The notes under the pieces: model-generated | Databases searched by the model: none | Told to the model about the DNA's origin: nothing | Seen by the model: only the letters and a program-made list of their open reading frames with translations | Translations under genes and position numbers: made by a program | Source of the DNA: Chloroflexota bacterium | Lineage (GTDB): Bacteria > Chloroflexota > Dehalococcoidia > DSTF01 > RBG-16-68-14 | Direction of reading: 5' to 3' | Length of the DNA: 64,000 nucleotides | Assembly: GCA_003228685.1 (NCBI GenBank) | Contig: QIFC01000095.1 | Coordinates: 62,001 to 126,000 of the forward strand | Part shown: positions 52,048 through 59,570 of the stretch, piece after piece | Numbering within the stretch: the stretch's first letter is position 1 | How the letters are laid out: every line of letters begins with the position of its first letter

Positions 52048-52875
52048 TCACACCTGAGCCGCTCGGGCAGCCAGGCCTGAAAGCTGCGCGTAGAGGGCCT
52101 TTGGACCCTTGTGACTATCCAGCATAGCGCGGCTGTAGCCCTCAGCTGCCTCGAACGTCTTCTCGTACCCGAACTTCAGCAGCCACTCAGTAAGATCAAC
52201 GATCGCGTGTTCCCGAGCAGTCGAACCGTATTCATCAGACAGCGCAAGCTTTAGGCGTGGCGAAGGAGGCCACTCAATGTCTGACCGCGGCATTCCACAC
52301 GTGAGGTCAACCAACAAAACGCCGTTAACGCTCAGTTCATCCAGGCCTCGATGCCACAGCAAGTCTCCGAAATCTGCCAGGTCTAAGCGACGAAACCGTG
52401 GCGAATCCAAGAACAGAAGACAGAAAGCTTCAGCACTAACTCGATCGCGAATAGAACCTACTATCCTGCTCGCTCGTTCTTCGTTCGCTACGGACTGTTC
52501 GTACCCGCCAGATCCAAAGTTGAACGACTCGCTAATCGAGATCGACTCTGCCGACAGACCCGACCCAAGCTTCGATCCTTCACCTATTGCGATTGACTGC
52601 GGGAGACTCGCGGGAAGCCCTAGTGATCGTTCAAGCTGTCGCAGCATCTCGCCGAAATACCGAGTGTTGGCGTTCTCGGGATCGAACTGGACAGTAACCC
52701 AGGGACGCGGCCACTTTCCATGCTCTAGCTCGCTCCTAAGCACACTCGCAAACTCCATAATGGGACCGTTGTTACTCGCCTGGACCTGTACGACGCCACC
52801 CTGACAATCGAGCGCCGTTGCTAGGGCCGCCCTTTCATCGCGCCAATTGAACCATGGCTTCTGAGGCCGAATCAT
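52048..52875 (-). CDS. STAND-like NTPase fold with lost Walker A, accessory operon
   Basis: 275 residues. The N-terminal pattern RDERAALATALDCQGGVVQV is like the start of a STAND/AAA NTPase, but the P-loop position reads QASNNGPIMEFA, with no GK[ST]. A Walker B-like strand EAFCLLFLDSPRF and following LTCGMPRSD remain. A Gly/Ser-rich region (about 110-135) is inserted. The start codon overlaps the upstream stop by 4 bases. The most likely role is a regulatory, non-hydrolysing partner; fold assignment by pattern only. Confidence 0.5.
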   Translation of the reverse strand: MIRPQKPWFNWRDERAALATALDCQGGVVQVQASNNGPIMEFASVLRSELEHGKWPRPWVTVQFDPENANTRYFGEMLRQLERSLGLPASLPQSIAIGEGSKLGSGLSAESISISESFNFGSGGYEQSVANEERASRIVGSIRDRVSAEAFCLLFLDSPRFRRLDLADFGDLLWHRGLDELSVNGVLLVDLTCGMPRSDIEWPPSPRLKLALSDEYGSTAREHAIVDLTEWLLKFGYEKTFEAAEGYSRAMLDSHKGPKALYAQLSGLAARAAQV

Positions 52876-53210
52876 CGGTCGTCCTTCCTCTTGAGGACAG
52901 CTCGCTTTATTGTGATTGGTCCGGTCGTTTCAATATCAGAAGCAACAATCGCCGGTTCTTGAGGATTCGCTTCAACCTCGATATCCTCGATATCGGCGCG
53001 TGACCCCTTCAGATCACTGGCCACCTTTATCCCCGCTGCCCGTCGTCGGCTGGTCCCCCACGCGCCGAGTCCAAATCCGAGCAATCCCAAAGCGAGAGCA
53101 ACCACCACCCGCCACCACACTTCCAATCCATCAGCGAACAGATTGAGCAAGAGATACCCAAGAACCGTCGCGACCAGACTGCTACCAACTCCGACCAAGC
53201 CTTCCTTCAT
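52872..53210 (-). CDS. Small two-TM protein, first gene of the accessory operon
   Basis: 112 residues from ATG 53210 (upstream GGAGGG). The N-terminal half has two membrane helices (VGVGSSLVATVLGYLLLNLF and VVVALALGLLGFGLGAW). The soluble C-terminal half has short beta repeats (IKVASDLKGS, IEDIEVEAN, VASDIETTG, ITIKRAVLK) like a small beta-solenoid. This combination is often seen in small partner proteins of conflict systems and could be the membrane effector; that is inference. Confidence 0.6.
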   Translation of the reverse strand: MKEGLVGVGSSLVATVLGYLLLNLFADGLEVWWRVVVALALGLLGFGLGAWGTSRRRAAGIKVASDLKGSRADIEDIEVEANPQEPAIVASDIETTGPITIKRAVLKRKDDR

Positions 53211-53338
53211 CGTTCCCTCCTTCGATGTCGAACCACGCCCGCCATTGTAGTATTGCCCGGCTAGCCTCATCATAGACTACCACGCGCCGGATGACCGTCA
53301 AGTAAACGTCCCGACTTCGTCCGCCCTTTTCTGAGCAG

Positions 53339-53374
53339 CTAGGGGTTTCCGCCAGAAATGGCGGAAACCCCTAG
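53339..53374. repeat. Perfect 16-bp-arm palindrome
   Basis: CTAGGGGTTTCCGCCA and TGGCGGAAACCCCTAG around GAAA. There is no T-tract, so it may be an element end or operator rather than a terminator. It shares GGAAACCCCTAG-like sequence with 4600-4611. Confidence 0.7.
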
Positions 53375-53580
53375 CCAAATGATGTGGCTCGATACCGAGC
53401 GCGTCAAGGGTCACGATGGCTGCGCCACCCACATCGCCGCCGTAGCGGGCAGGCACGCTTGACGAATTCATGCCACCGGCTTAGCATATGCTCACCGCAC
53501 GAAGGAGAGGTGTGAGACCGGGGCGTCTGCCGCCGATACACCATCCCCACAAATCCCCTGGCAGCCTAGATGAGATGCTA

Positions 53581-53609
53581 TTGACAGCGCGCAGCCAACT
53601 GCCCATGAT
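53581..53609 (+). promoter_or_regulatory. Promoter of the PAS/MBL operon
   Basis: TTGACA at 53581 and CATGAT at 53604, 17 bases apart, 26 bases upstream of ATG 53635. Confidence 0.55.
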
Positions 53610-53634
53610 ATACGAAACATAGTAGGACACGACG

Positions 53635-54030
53635 ATGCCGCAACAGCCAGTTGAGATCATTCTTCTCCGACAGTGGGCGAGCTACGTCACCACGCCCGTC
53701 TGGATCATGGGCCCGGATGGAAGCCTCCTCTACTACAACCAAGCTGCGGAACCAGTTCTCGGGCAACCGTTCGATGAGGCGGGAGAGATGCCTGGCGAAT
53801 GGCTGGCCAAGATGTTCGAGACTGCGGCACTAGACGGGTCTCCGCTAACCGCAGACGAACTACCAATCAACATCGCTCTGACGAAGAAGCGGCCCGCGCA
53901 CAAGCCAATGAGGATGAAGGGGCTGGATGGCGCCTGGAGGAAGATCGAGGTCACGGCCTTTCCGATTGAGGGGGTCGGGCAGCGCCACTTAGGCGCCGTC
54001 GCCATCTTCTGGGAGTCGGAGATTTCGTGA
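53635..54030 (+). CDS. Single PAS-domain protein
   Basis: 131 residues. A PAS fold is recognisable from TTPVWIMGPDGSLLYYNQAAE, given as VWIMGPDGSLLYYNQAAE, then LGQPFDEAG and a PAC-like end, GAWRKIEVTAFPIE with HLGAVAIFWE. There is no output domain. It overlaps the next gene by 4 bases (ATGA-type), so it may sense a ligand for, or modulate, the MBL hydrolase; alternatively it is a small signal protein. Confidence 0.82.
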   Translation: MPQQPVEIILLRQWASYVTTPVWIMGPDGSLLYYNQAAEPVLGQPFDEAGEMPGEWLAKMFETAALDGSPLTADELPINIALTKKRPAHKPMRMKGLDGAWRKIEVTAFPIEGVGQRHLGAVAIFWESEIS

Positions 54031-54866
54031 GGGTCGCCCTCTGGGGAACGCGGGGCTCTCTGCCAACGGCCGGCCCCGCCACCGCTCGCTACGGGGGCAA
54101 CACGGCATGCGTCGAGGTTCGCGGCGACGACGGGACGCTCCTTGTGCTCGACGCGGGAACGGGAATTCGACCGCTGGGGGCAGGCCTCGAACAGATGCCA
54201 TCCCGGATCGACATCTTGTTGACCCATCTCCATATGGATCACATCCAAGGTCTCGGCTTCTTTCAGCCCTTGTTCGAACCCGATCTGGAGGTACACATCT
54301 GGGGCCCGACGGCGGGAACCCTCGACCTTCGCGCTCGCCTTACCAGGTACCTTTCGCCGCCGCTCTTCCCGGTGCCATTGCGAGATCTCCCGTCTGACGT
54401 GACCCTTCACGGGGTGTCGCCTTCAAGCTTCCGGATCGGCTCGCTGGAGATCACAGCTGACCATGTCTGTCATCCGGGTCCGACATTCGGATACCGGATT
54501 CAAGAAGGGTCTGCTTCCGTGGCGTACCTACCGGATCATGAGCCCGCGCTGGGCCTCGACGCCTTCCCTCCGGCCGATAGCAGATGGACGTCAGGGTTCG
54601 AGCTGGCGGCCGACGTCGATCTGCTGATCCATGACGCGCAGTACAGCCCCGTTGAATACGAACTCCACGCAGGATGGGGCCACAGTTCGTTCGCCCATAG
54701 CGTTGCCTTTGCCACGGCAACTCGCGTCAAACAGCTCGTTCTGTTCCACCATGATCCTTCGCACGATGACCAGACGCTGGATGCGTTCGCTGAGCAGGCC
54801 GCCAGTCTCTCGGGTCCTGAAACCGAATTGACATTCGGCGCAGAAGGAGCCACCTTCCAACTATGA
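54027..54866 (+). CDS. MBL-fold metallo-hydrolase
   Basis: 279 residues. LLTHLHMDHIQGLGFF is the HxHxDH zinc motif, and DHVCHPGPTFGYRI and LLIHDAQYSP supply later ligands. The N-terminus (ALWGTRGSLPTAGPATARYG) resembles the RNase Z/PhnP-like group and secondary-messenger phosphodiesterases. The GTG start overlaps the PAS gene. The substrate is unknown. Confidence 0.88.
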   Translation: MRVALWGTRGSLPTAGPATARYGGNTACVEVRGDDGTLLVLDAGTGIRPLGAGLEQMPSRIDILLTHLHMDHIQGLGFFQPLFEPDLEVHIWGPTAGTLDLRARLTRYLSPPLFPVPLRDLPSDVTLHGVSPSSFRIGSLEITADHVCHPGPTFGYRIQEGSASVAYLPDHEPALGLDAFPPADSRWTSGFELAADVDLLIHDAQYSPVEYELHAGWGHSSFAHSVAFATATRVKQLVLFHHDPSHDDQTLDAFAEQAASLSGPETELTFGAEGATFQL

Positions 54867-55055
54867 CCTTACGCACGGCCTCCGCAGGCCCGAGCCTTAC
54901 GCTGCCGGCACAGTAACGTTTCAGTAACAGGACGCAGGTATGCTGCGTCCGACCAGAAGGCACACACGCATGAGGAAGAAACGAAGCGCCACCGATTGGC
55001 CGCTTGACTCCTCGGGCAGCAGTACCTACACTCAGCACCTCAAAGGAGGCGGTTC

Positions 55056-56939
55056 ATGCCGATAGCACGATTCCTGCTGATTCTTGCGGCTCTGGTCGCG
55101 ATGGCGTTCGAAGCGGCCGGTCCGCTGTCGTCTGAGGCCAACTCCCAGGGCGGAATGAGTGATCCGGCCGGTGTCGGCCAACCGCCATTGCGTATTGGGG
55201 TCTTGGTCCCACAGACCGGCGCTCTCTCCACGTTCGGGCCCGATTACATCAATGCGGCCAATCTGGCCGCCCAGGAGATCAATGCTGTTGGTGGCGTCAA
55301 CGGTGCCCAAGTGCTCATCGTAACCGGTGACACCGGCACGTCACCTGAGCAAGGCGTAGCCGAAGCCGAGCGGCTCGTCAGCATTGAGGGCGTTGTCGCG
55401 ATCGTGGGCGCGGCCTCCAGCGGCGTCTCGCTGGCTGTTGCGGAGTCTGTCACGATTCCGAACGGGGTCCTTCAGATCTCCCCAGCGTCTACGTCGGCTG
55501 CCCTAACTCAAGCAGACGACAACGACTTCTTGTTTAGGACAGCGGCCTCCGACAACGCGCAAGCAGTAGTGCTGGCACAGGTGGTCGCAGAAGACCTCGG
55601 GCTCAGCAGCGTCTGCGACATGCACGTCAACAATGCGTACGGCCTGGGCCTCGCCGCGACATTCGCTGACAAGTTTGCGGACCTTGGCGGCACAGTGAAG
55701 GCCTCCGTTCCGCACGACGACGCGGAGGCGATCAGCTACCTTGCGGAGTTGACCGACTGTACGGCCGGCGATCCCCAAGCGCTGATCGCGATGAGCTATC
55801 CGACGGGGCAGGCGACGGTCTATCTGCGCGAAGCACTGGAAGGCGGCCTAATCGACAACTTCGTGTTCGTCGATGGCACCAAGTCCAGTAGCATGTTCGA
55901 GAGTCTCGGCTGGGAGAACTTCGATGGCATGCTGGGCACTGCTCCGGGGACGCTGGAGACCGCTTTCGGTGATGCCTTCGACGACGCGTTTCTCGCCAAG
56001 TATGGCGCGGTCTACAGCAGTCCGTTCGTGCGTGAGGCGTACGATGCGGTCGTGGCGATTGCGCTTGGTGCGGCGGCGGCGGGAACGAATACCGACTCTG
56101 CCGCGATCCGCGATAACCTGCGCGGTACCGTCAATGCGCCGGGCACAGTCTACGGGCCGGGCGAAGATGGCATCGCGGCCGCTTTGGCAGCGGTAGCCGC
56201 GGACGAGGACATCGACTACCAGGGCGCGTCGGGGCCGGTCGGCTTTGATGAGAACGGCGACAATCCCTTCGGTTCTGTAGACGTATGGCAGGTTGATGCA
56301 TGCAACAGATCCCTCTTCACCATCCGGAACGTGAGAGTTGATCTCGAAGCGGGCGAGACTAAGACGTCGGATGAGTTCATGCGACTTGGAATTGCCGGCG
56401 ATGTGAACGGCGACGACATGGCGAACAGCATCGACGCCGCCCTCATCCTCCAGTTCAACGCCGGCCTTCTCGGCTCGCTCCCCTGCGCTGACGGTGCCGA
56501 CGTGAACGGCGACGGCAGCATTACGAGCATCGACGCGGCCCTTGTCCTCCAATTCTCGGCCGGGCTGTTGGGCAACCTCGGGGGGCCACCGCCTGCGGCG
56601 GGGACGTCCGTGGATGTGAGCCTGACTGAGTTCGTGGTCGAGCCATCTGTCGCTTCGGCTCCAGCGGGCTCGGTGACGTTCAACGTGAGCAACGACGGGG
56701 TAATCTTCCACAATCTCGTGGTCGTGGCGACCGGCCTGCCTCCAGACGGATTGCCAACCGACGACGCTACGTTCACGGTCGACGAATCGCAGGTGGACAT
56801 CGCTGGAAGCACCGCATACCTCGACCCGGGCGAAACAGAGGAGCTGACCGCAGACCTAGCGGCCGGGAGCTACGTACTGATCTGCAATATCCCGACGCAT
56901 TACGAAGTCGGGATGGCAGTTGCCTTCTCGGTCGAGTAG
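55056..56939 (+). CDS. Type 1 periplasmic binding protein fused to dockerin repeats and a cupredoxin domain
   Basis: 627 residues. Signal peptide about 1-30 (FLLILAALVAMAF). A LivJ/Peripla_BP_6 type domain spans about 45-420, starting RIGVLVPQTGALSTFGPDYI. Two dockerin-like motifs follow, DVNGDDMANSIDAALILQ and DVNGDGSITSIDAALVLQ (about 445-505). A C-terminal cupredoxin domain (about 520-627) has copper-ligand candidates His in IFHNLVVV and Cys, His, Met in LICNIPTHYEVGM. Binding-protein domains usually work with an ABC permease; none is next to it. AAAGGAGG precedes the ATG. It is probably co-transcribed with the next binding protein. Confidence 0.85.
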   Translation: MPIARFLLILAALVAMAFEAAGPLSSEANSQGGMSDPAGVGQPPLRIGVLVPQTGALSTFGPDYINAANLAAQEINAVGGVNGAQVLIVTGDTGTSPEQGVAEAERLVSIEGVVAIVGAASSGVSLAVAESVTIPNGVLQISPASTSAALTQADDNDFLFRTAASDNAQAVVLAQVVAEDLGLSSVCDMHVNNAYGLGLAATFADKFADLGGTVKASVPHDDAEAISYLAELTDCTAGDPQALIAMSYPTGQATVYLREALEGGLIDNFVFVDGTKSSSMFESLGWENFDGMLGTAPGTLETAFGDAFDDAFLAKYGAVYSSPFVREAYDAVVAIALGAAAAGTNTDSAAIRDNLRGTVNAPGTVYGPGEDGIAAALAAVAADEDIDYQGASGPVGFDENGDNPFGSVDVWQVDACNRSLFTIRNVRVDLEAGETKTSDEFMRLGIAGDVNGDDMANSIDAALILQFNAGLLGSLPCADGADVNGDGSITSIDAALVLQFSAGLLGNLGGPPPAAGTSVDVSLTEFVVEPSVASAPAGSVTFNVSNDGVIFHNLVVVATGLPPDGLPTDDATFTVDESQVDIAGSTAYLDPGETEELTADLAAGSYVLICNIPTHYEVGMAVAFSVE

Positions 56940-56970
56940 CGCGGGGAACAGGGCGAAGGAGGCGGTAGAC

Positions 56971-58869
56971 ATGGCAACGCCGGGTTTCTGGCAAAGAATC
57001 GAACGACGGCGAGTCTCCAGGAGAGCTTGGATGCGCTCCGCCGGTATCGGCGGCGCTGGGCTCATCGCGCTCGGCGCGACCGGCGGCGCCGGCTCACTGC
57101 TCCACCGCAACGTCAGGCCCGCCGCTGCGGGGGCCGCGCTCCGGGGCGGAACGCTCCGGCAGGCCGTCACCTTCGACTGGGGCACGATCGACCCGCTCAC
57201 GAGCGTGGGCTTCGGACCGCAGATCTTCCCCCACATCTACAACACACTGGTGAGCCGTTCGAACCGGCAACCAGACTTCTTCCGCTTCGACTTGGCTGAG
57301 GAGATCGAGCAGCCTGACGAGCAGACATACCTCTTCCAGATCCGGCCGGGCGTGAAGATCGCGCCGAACGCACTCGGCATTGCCGAACGCGACATGGACG
57401 CCGGGGACGTCCAAGCCTGGTTCGGCCGCATCGCGGTCGAGGACGGCGCGATCATGCGCTCCTTTACGAACTTCTGGTTGGACTCCACCAGCGCGCCAGA
57501 CCCCATGACGTTCGAGCTGAAGACGGCCGGGGCGTACGCGTACACGCTGTTCCGCATCGGCTCACCGTTGGGCGGGACGATCCCGCCCCGAGAGTTCTTC
57601 GAGCGGGGCATCAACATTACCGACCAGGGGGTGGGTGCGGGGCCGTGGGCCGTGATTGAGCCGGGGTCCTACTCCAACAGCGGCGGCATTGTTGTCCACA
57701 GGAACCCGAACTACTACAGAACGGGAGCCGACGGCGCGCTGCCCAACATCGATACCGTGGAGTACATACGCATCGTCGACCGCCAACCGCGACGGACTGC
57801 CTTCATCGACCAACAGATCGACACCTACGGCGCGGAGGACCGGCAAGAGGCCGATGCACTGGTAGACCAGATTCCCGATCTCAAGGTCATAGAAGAACCG
57901 ATGAACACCTTCATCTCCTTCGTCATGAACCCGACGCGGCCACCATGGGATGACGAGCGCGTCCGCAAAGCCGCGCTGCACGCCCTGAACCGCCAAGAGT
58001 TCGTTGACCTCGTCGTTGGCGAAGGAGGAGGCCGCCCGAACGGGCTCGTGCACTGGCCGCTCGGCGACTTCGCGCTGCCGCCGGAGGAGTTGGACGAGCT
58101 GCAGTCATTCGACCCGGCCCTGTCACGCTCGCTTATTCAGGAGGCCACCGGCTCGGATTCAATCGACATCACCGTGAGCTACCCGGTCTCCAGCATCGAG
58201 TTCCACGACAGGCACGTGCCGATCTTCCTGAAGCAGATGTCGCACGCCGGCTTCAACATTCAGGAGGACGTGCAGGACTTCACGACGTGGCTCGCGAGCT
58301 ACACGTTCGTGGACTACGACGCATCGTTGGCGCTGAACCAGATCTACGAGACGGCGGAGGTGCCGTTGGACTTCCACGCCGCCCGGGGACCGCAGGGCGA
58401 CGGCAACTTCGCCATCGGCATCGGCTCCCTGTTCCCTGAGATCGACGACGCCATCCAGCAGTCGAAGCGCACCGTGGACCCCGCCGCACAGGCCGGCCAG
58501 GTGCGAGAGGTCCAGAGGCAGATCTATGCCCGCGGCCCCGCATTCCTGCCGATCATGAGCTGGGTCGACTTCAACCTCAGACACGGCTACGTGAAGAATG
58601 TGACAGACGGCCTGGGAACCACTGGGCTCTACCTGATGTCCGAGTGGTGGCTGGGGCCGGATACACCGGACCGCCCCGATGGCATCCTCGGCGACGTCAA
58701 CTGCGACGACAGGGTCAACGCCGTGGACGCGGCGCTCGTGCTCCAGCGTGATGCCGGACTCGTATCTTCGCTGCCCTGCGACGAGAACGCCGACGTCAGC
58801 GGCGATGGCCGCGTCAACGCGGTCGATGCGGCGCTGATCCTGCAACGCGACGCCGGTCTGCTGCGTTAG
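56971..58869 (+). CDS. Family 5 extracellular solute-binding protein with Tat signal and dockerin repeats
   Basis: 632 residues from ATG 56971 (GAAGGAGG upstream). A twin-arginine signal RRRVSRRAWMRSAGIGGAG is followed by a hydrophobic stretch, then an SBP_bac_5 (oligopeptide/nickel-like) domain with GGTLRQAVTFDWGTIDPLTS and LEIVDAL-like mid regions, and finally two dockerin-like motifs, DVNCDDRVNAVDAALVLQ and DVSGDGRVNAVDAALILQ, ending QRDAGLLR. A cargo binding protein with an added Ca-binding tail is unusual. It starts 31 bases after the preceding binding protein. Confidence 0.87.
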   Translation: MATPGFWQRIERRRVSRRAWMRSAGIGGAGLIALGATGGAGSLLHRNVRPAAAGAALRGGTLRQAVTFDWGTIDPLTSVGFGPQIFPHIYNTLVSRSNRQPDFFRFDLAEEIEQPDEQTYLFQIRPGVKIAPNALGIAERDMDAGDVQAWFGRIAVEDGAIMRSFTNFWLDSTSAPDPMTFELKTAGAYAYTLFRIGSPLGGTIPPREFFERGINITDQGVGAGPWAVIEPGSYSNSGGIVVHRNPNYYRTGADGALPNIDTVEYIRIVDRQPRRTAFIDQQIDTYGAEDRQEADALVDQIPDLKVIEEPMNTFISFVMNPTRPPWDDERVRKAALHALNRQEFVDLVVGEGGGRPNGLVHWPLGDFALPPEELDELQSFDPALSRSLIQEATGSDSIDITVSYPVSSIEFHDRHVPIFLKQMSHAGFNIQEDVQDFTTWLASYTFVDYDASLALNQIYETAEVPLDFHAARGPQGDGNFAIGIGSLFPEIDDAIQQSKRTVDPAAQAGQVREVQRQIYARGPAFLPIMSWVDFNLRHGYVKNVTDGLGTTGLYLMSEWWLGPDTPDRPDGILGDVNCDDRVNAVDAALVLQRDAGLVSSLPCDENADVSGDGRVNAVDAALILQRDAGLLR

Positions 58870-58947
58870 CCTCCTTGCAGCTCCTCAGCGCGACGAGGCC
58901 ATTCGGCTCTTGACCGGCCACCAGATCGTCCGCACAGTTGAGGAGCC

Positions 58948-59409
58948 ATGGCAAACGCAGAACACCTCAAGCTGGTGCGCAGCGGCGTCGAAGCGGTTAA
59001 CCGCTTCGCACAGGAGCACCCAGACGTGCCTCTGGATCTCCAGGACGCGGACCTGAGCGGACTTGATCTGCACGACGCACGCCTCAACGTCGCCCGGCTG
59101 TCGGGCGCCAACCTGGAGGGCGCCAACCTCCGCAAAGCCCGCCTCAACGCAGCCGACATGCGGAACTGCAACCTACAGAAGGCCGACCTCTCTGGTGCGA
59201 CGTTGCACCGTGCCGACCTCACCGGCGCCGACCTGCGCGGTGCGCACATCGAAGCCATTGGCGGCGACAACCAGCGGCTTTGCCTCGCGCCCCAGTCCTT
59301 CCAGGGCGTGCGCTGGAACCGCGAGGACCTGGAGCACATGCTGGCTGTGATGAACCTCAACCCGGATTGGGAGGTCCGCTTCGAGATCGTCCCGAAGCCG
59401 GGCAAGTAG
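58948..59409 (+). CDS. Pentapeptide repeat protein
   Basis: 153 residues. A run of A(D/N)LxG-type units (DADLSGLDLHDARLNVARLS, then GANLEGANLRKARLNAADM, and LSGATLHRADLTGADLRGA) forms a right-handed quadrilateral helix in residues about 32-105. The C-terminal 40 residues are not repeats. Such proteins often mimic DNA or bind gyrase, but no role can be assigned. Confidence 0.88.
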   Translation: MANAEHLKLVRSGVEAVNRFAQEHPDVPLDLQDADLSGLDLHDARLNVARLSGANLEGANLRKARLNAADMRNCNLQKADLSGATLHRADLTGADLRGAHIEAIGGDNQRLCLAPQSFQGVRWNREDLEHMLAVMNLNPDWEVRFEIVPKPGK

Positions 59410-59412
59410 GCG

Positions 59413-59460
59413 GGCGACGCGACCCTAATCCCGCAACGTGACGCCGGGCTGCCGCGCTAG
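59413..59460 (+). pseudogene. Vestigial dockerin C-terminus
   Basis: Translates to GDATLIPQRDAGLPR and a stop, which is the degenerate end of the binding-protein dockerin tail at 58835-58869 (LILQRDAGLLR). About 28 of 36 bases match. It begins 4 bases after the pentapeptide gene stop. Confidence 0.55.
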
Positions 59461-59519
59461 GCAGCTAGCTCTGCCGCGCCGCCACACGCCAGAACCGACG
59501 GCTGTGAGTACATGCTATC

Positions 59520-59528
59520 TGCTAGAAT
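59520..59528 (+). promoter_or_regulatory. Extended -10 promoter of the LLM oxidoreductase
   Basis: TG-C-TAGAAT at the end of a short intergenic space, 42 bases before ATG 59571. Confidence 0.55.
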
Positions 59529-59570
59529 ACGCCAGCACTAAGGGAGCCCCGCTCAGAGAGGACGCGTAGT

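Larger units (their letters stand above)
53211..53634. other. Intergenic region with a large palindrome
   Basis: 424 bases. Contains the promoter region of the accessory operon (minus strand, no clear hexamers found), the 36-base palindrome at 53339, and the PAS gene promoter at 53581. No gene is supported. Confidence 0.45.
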
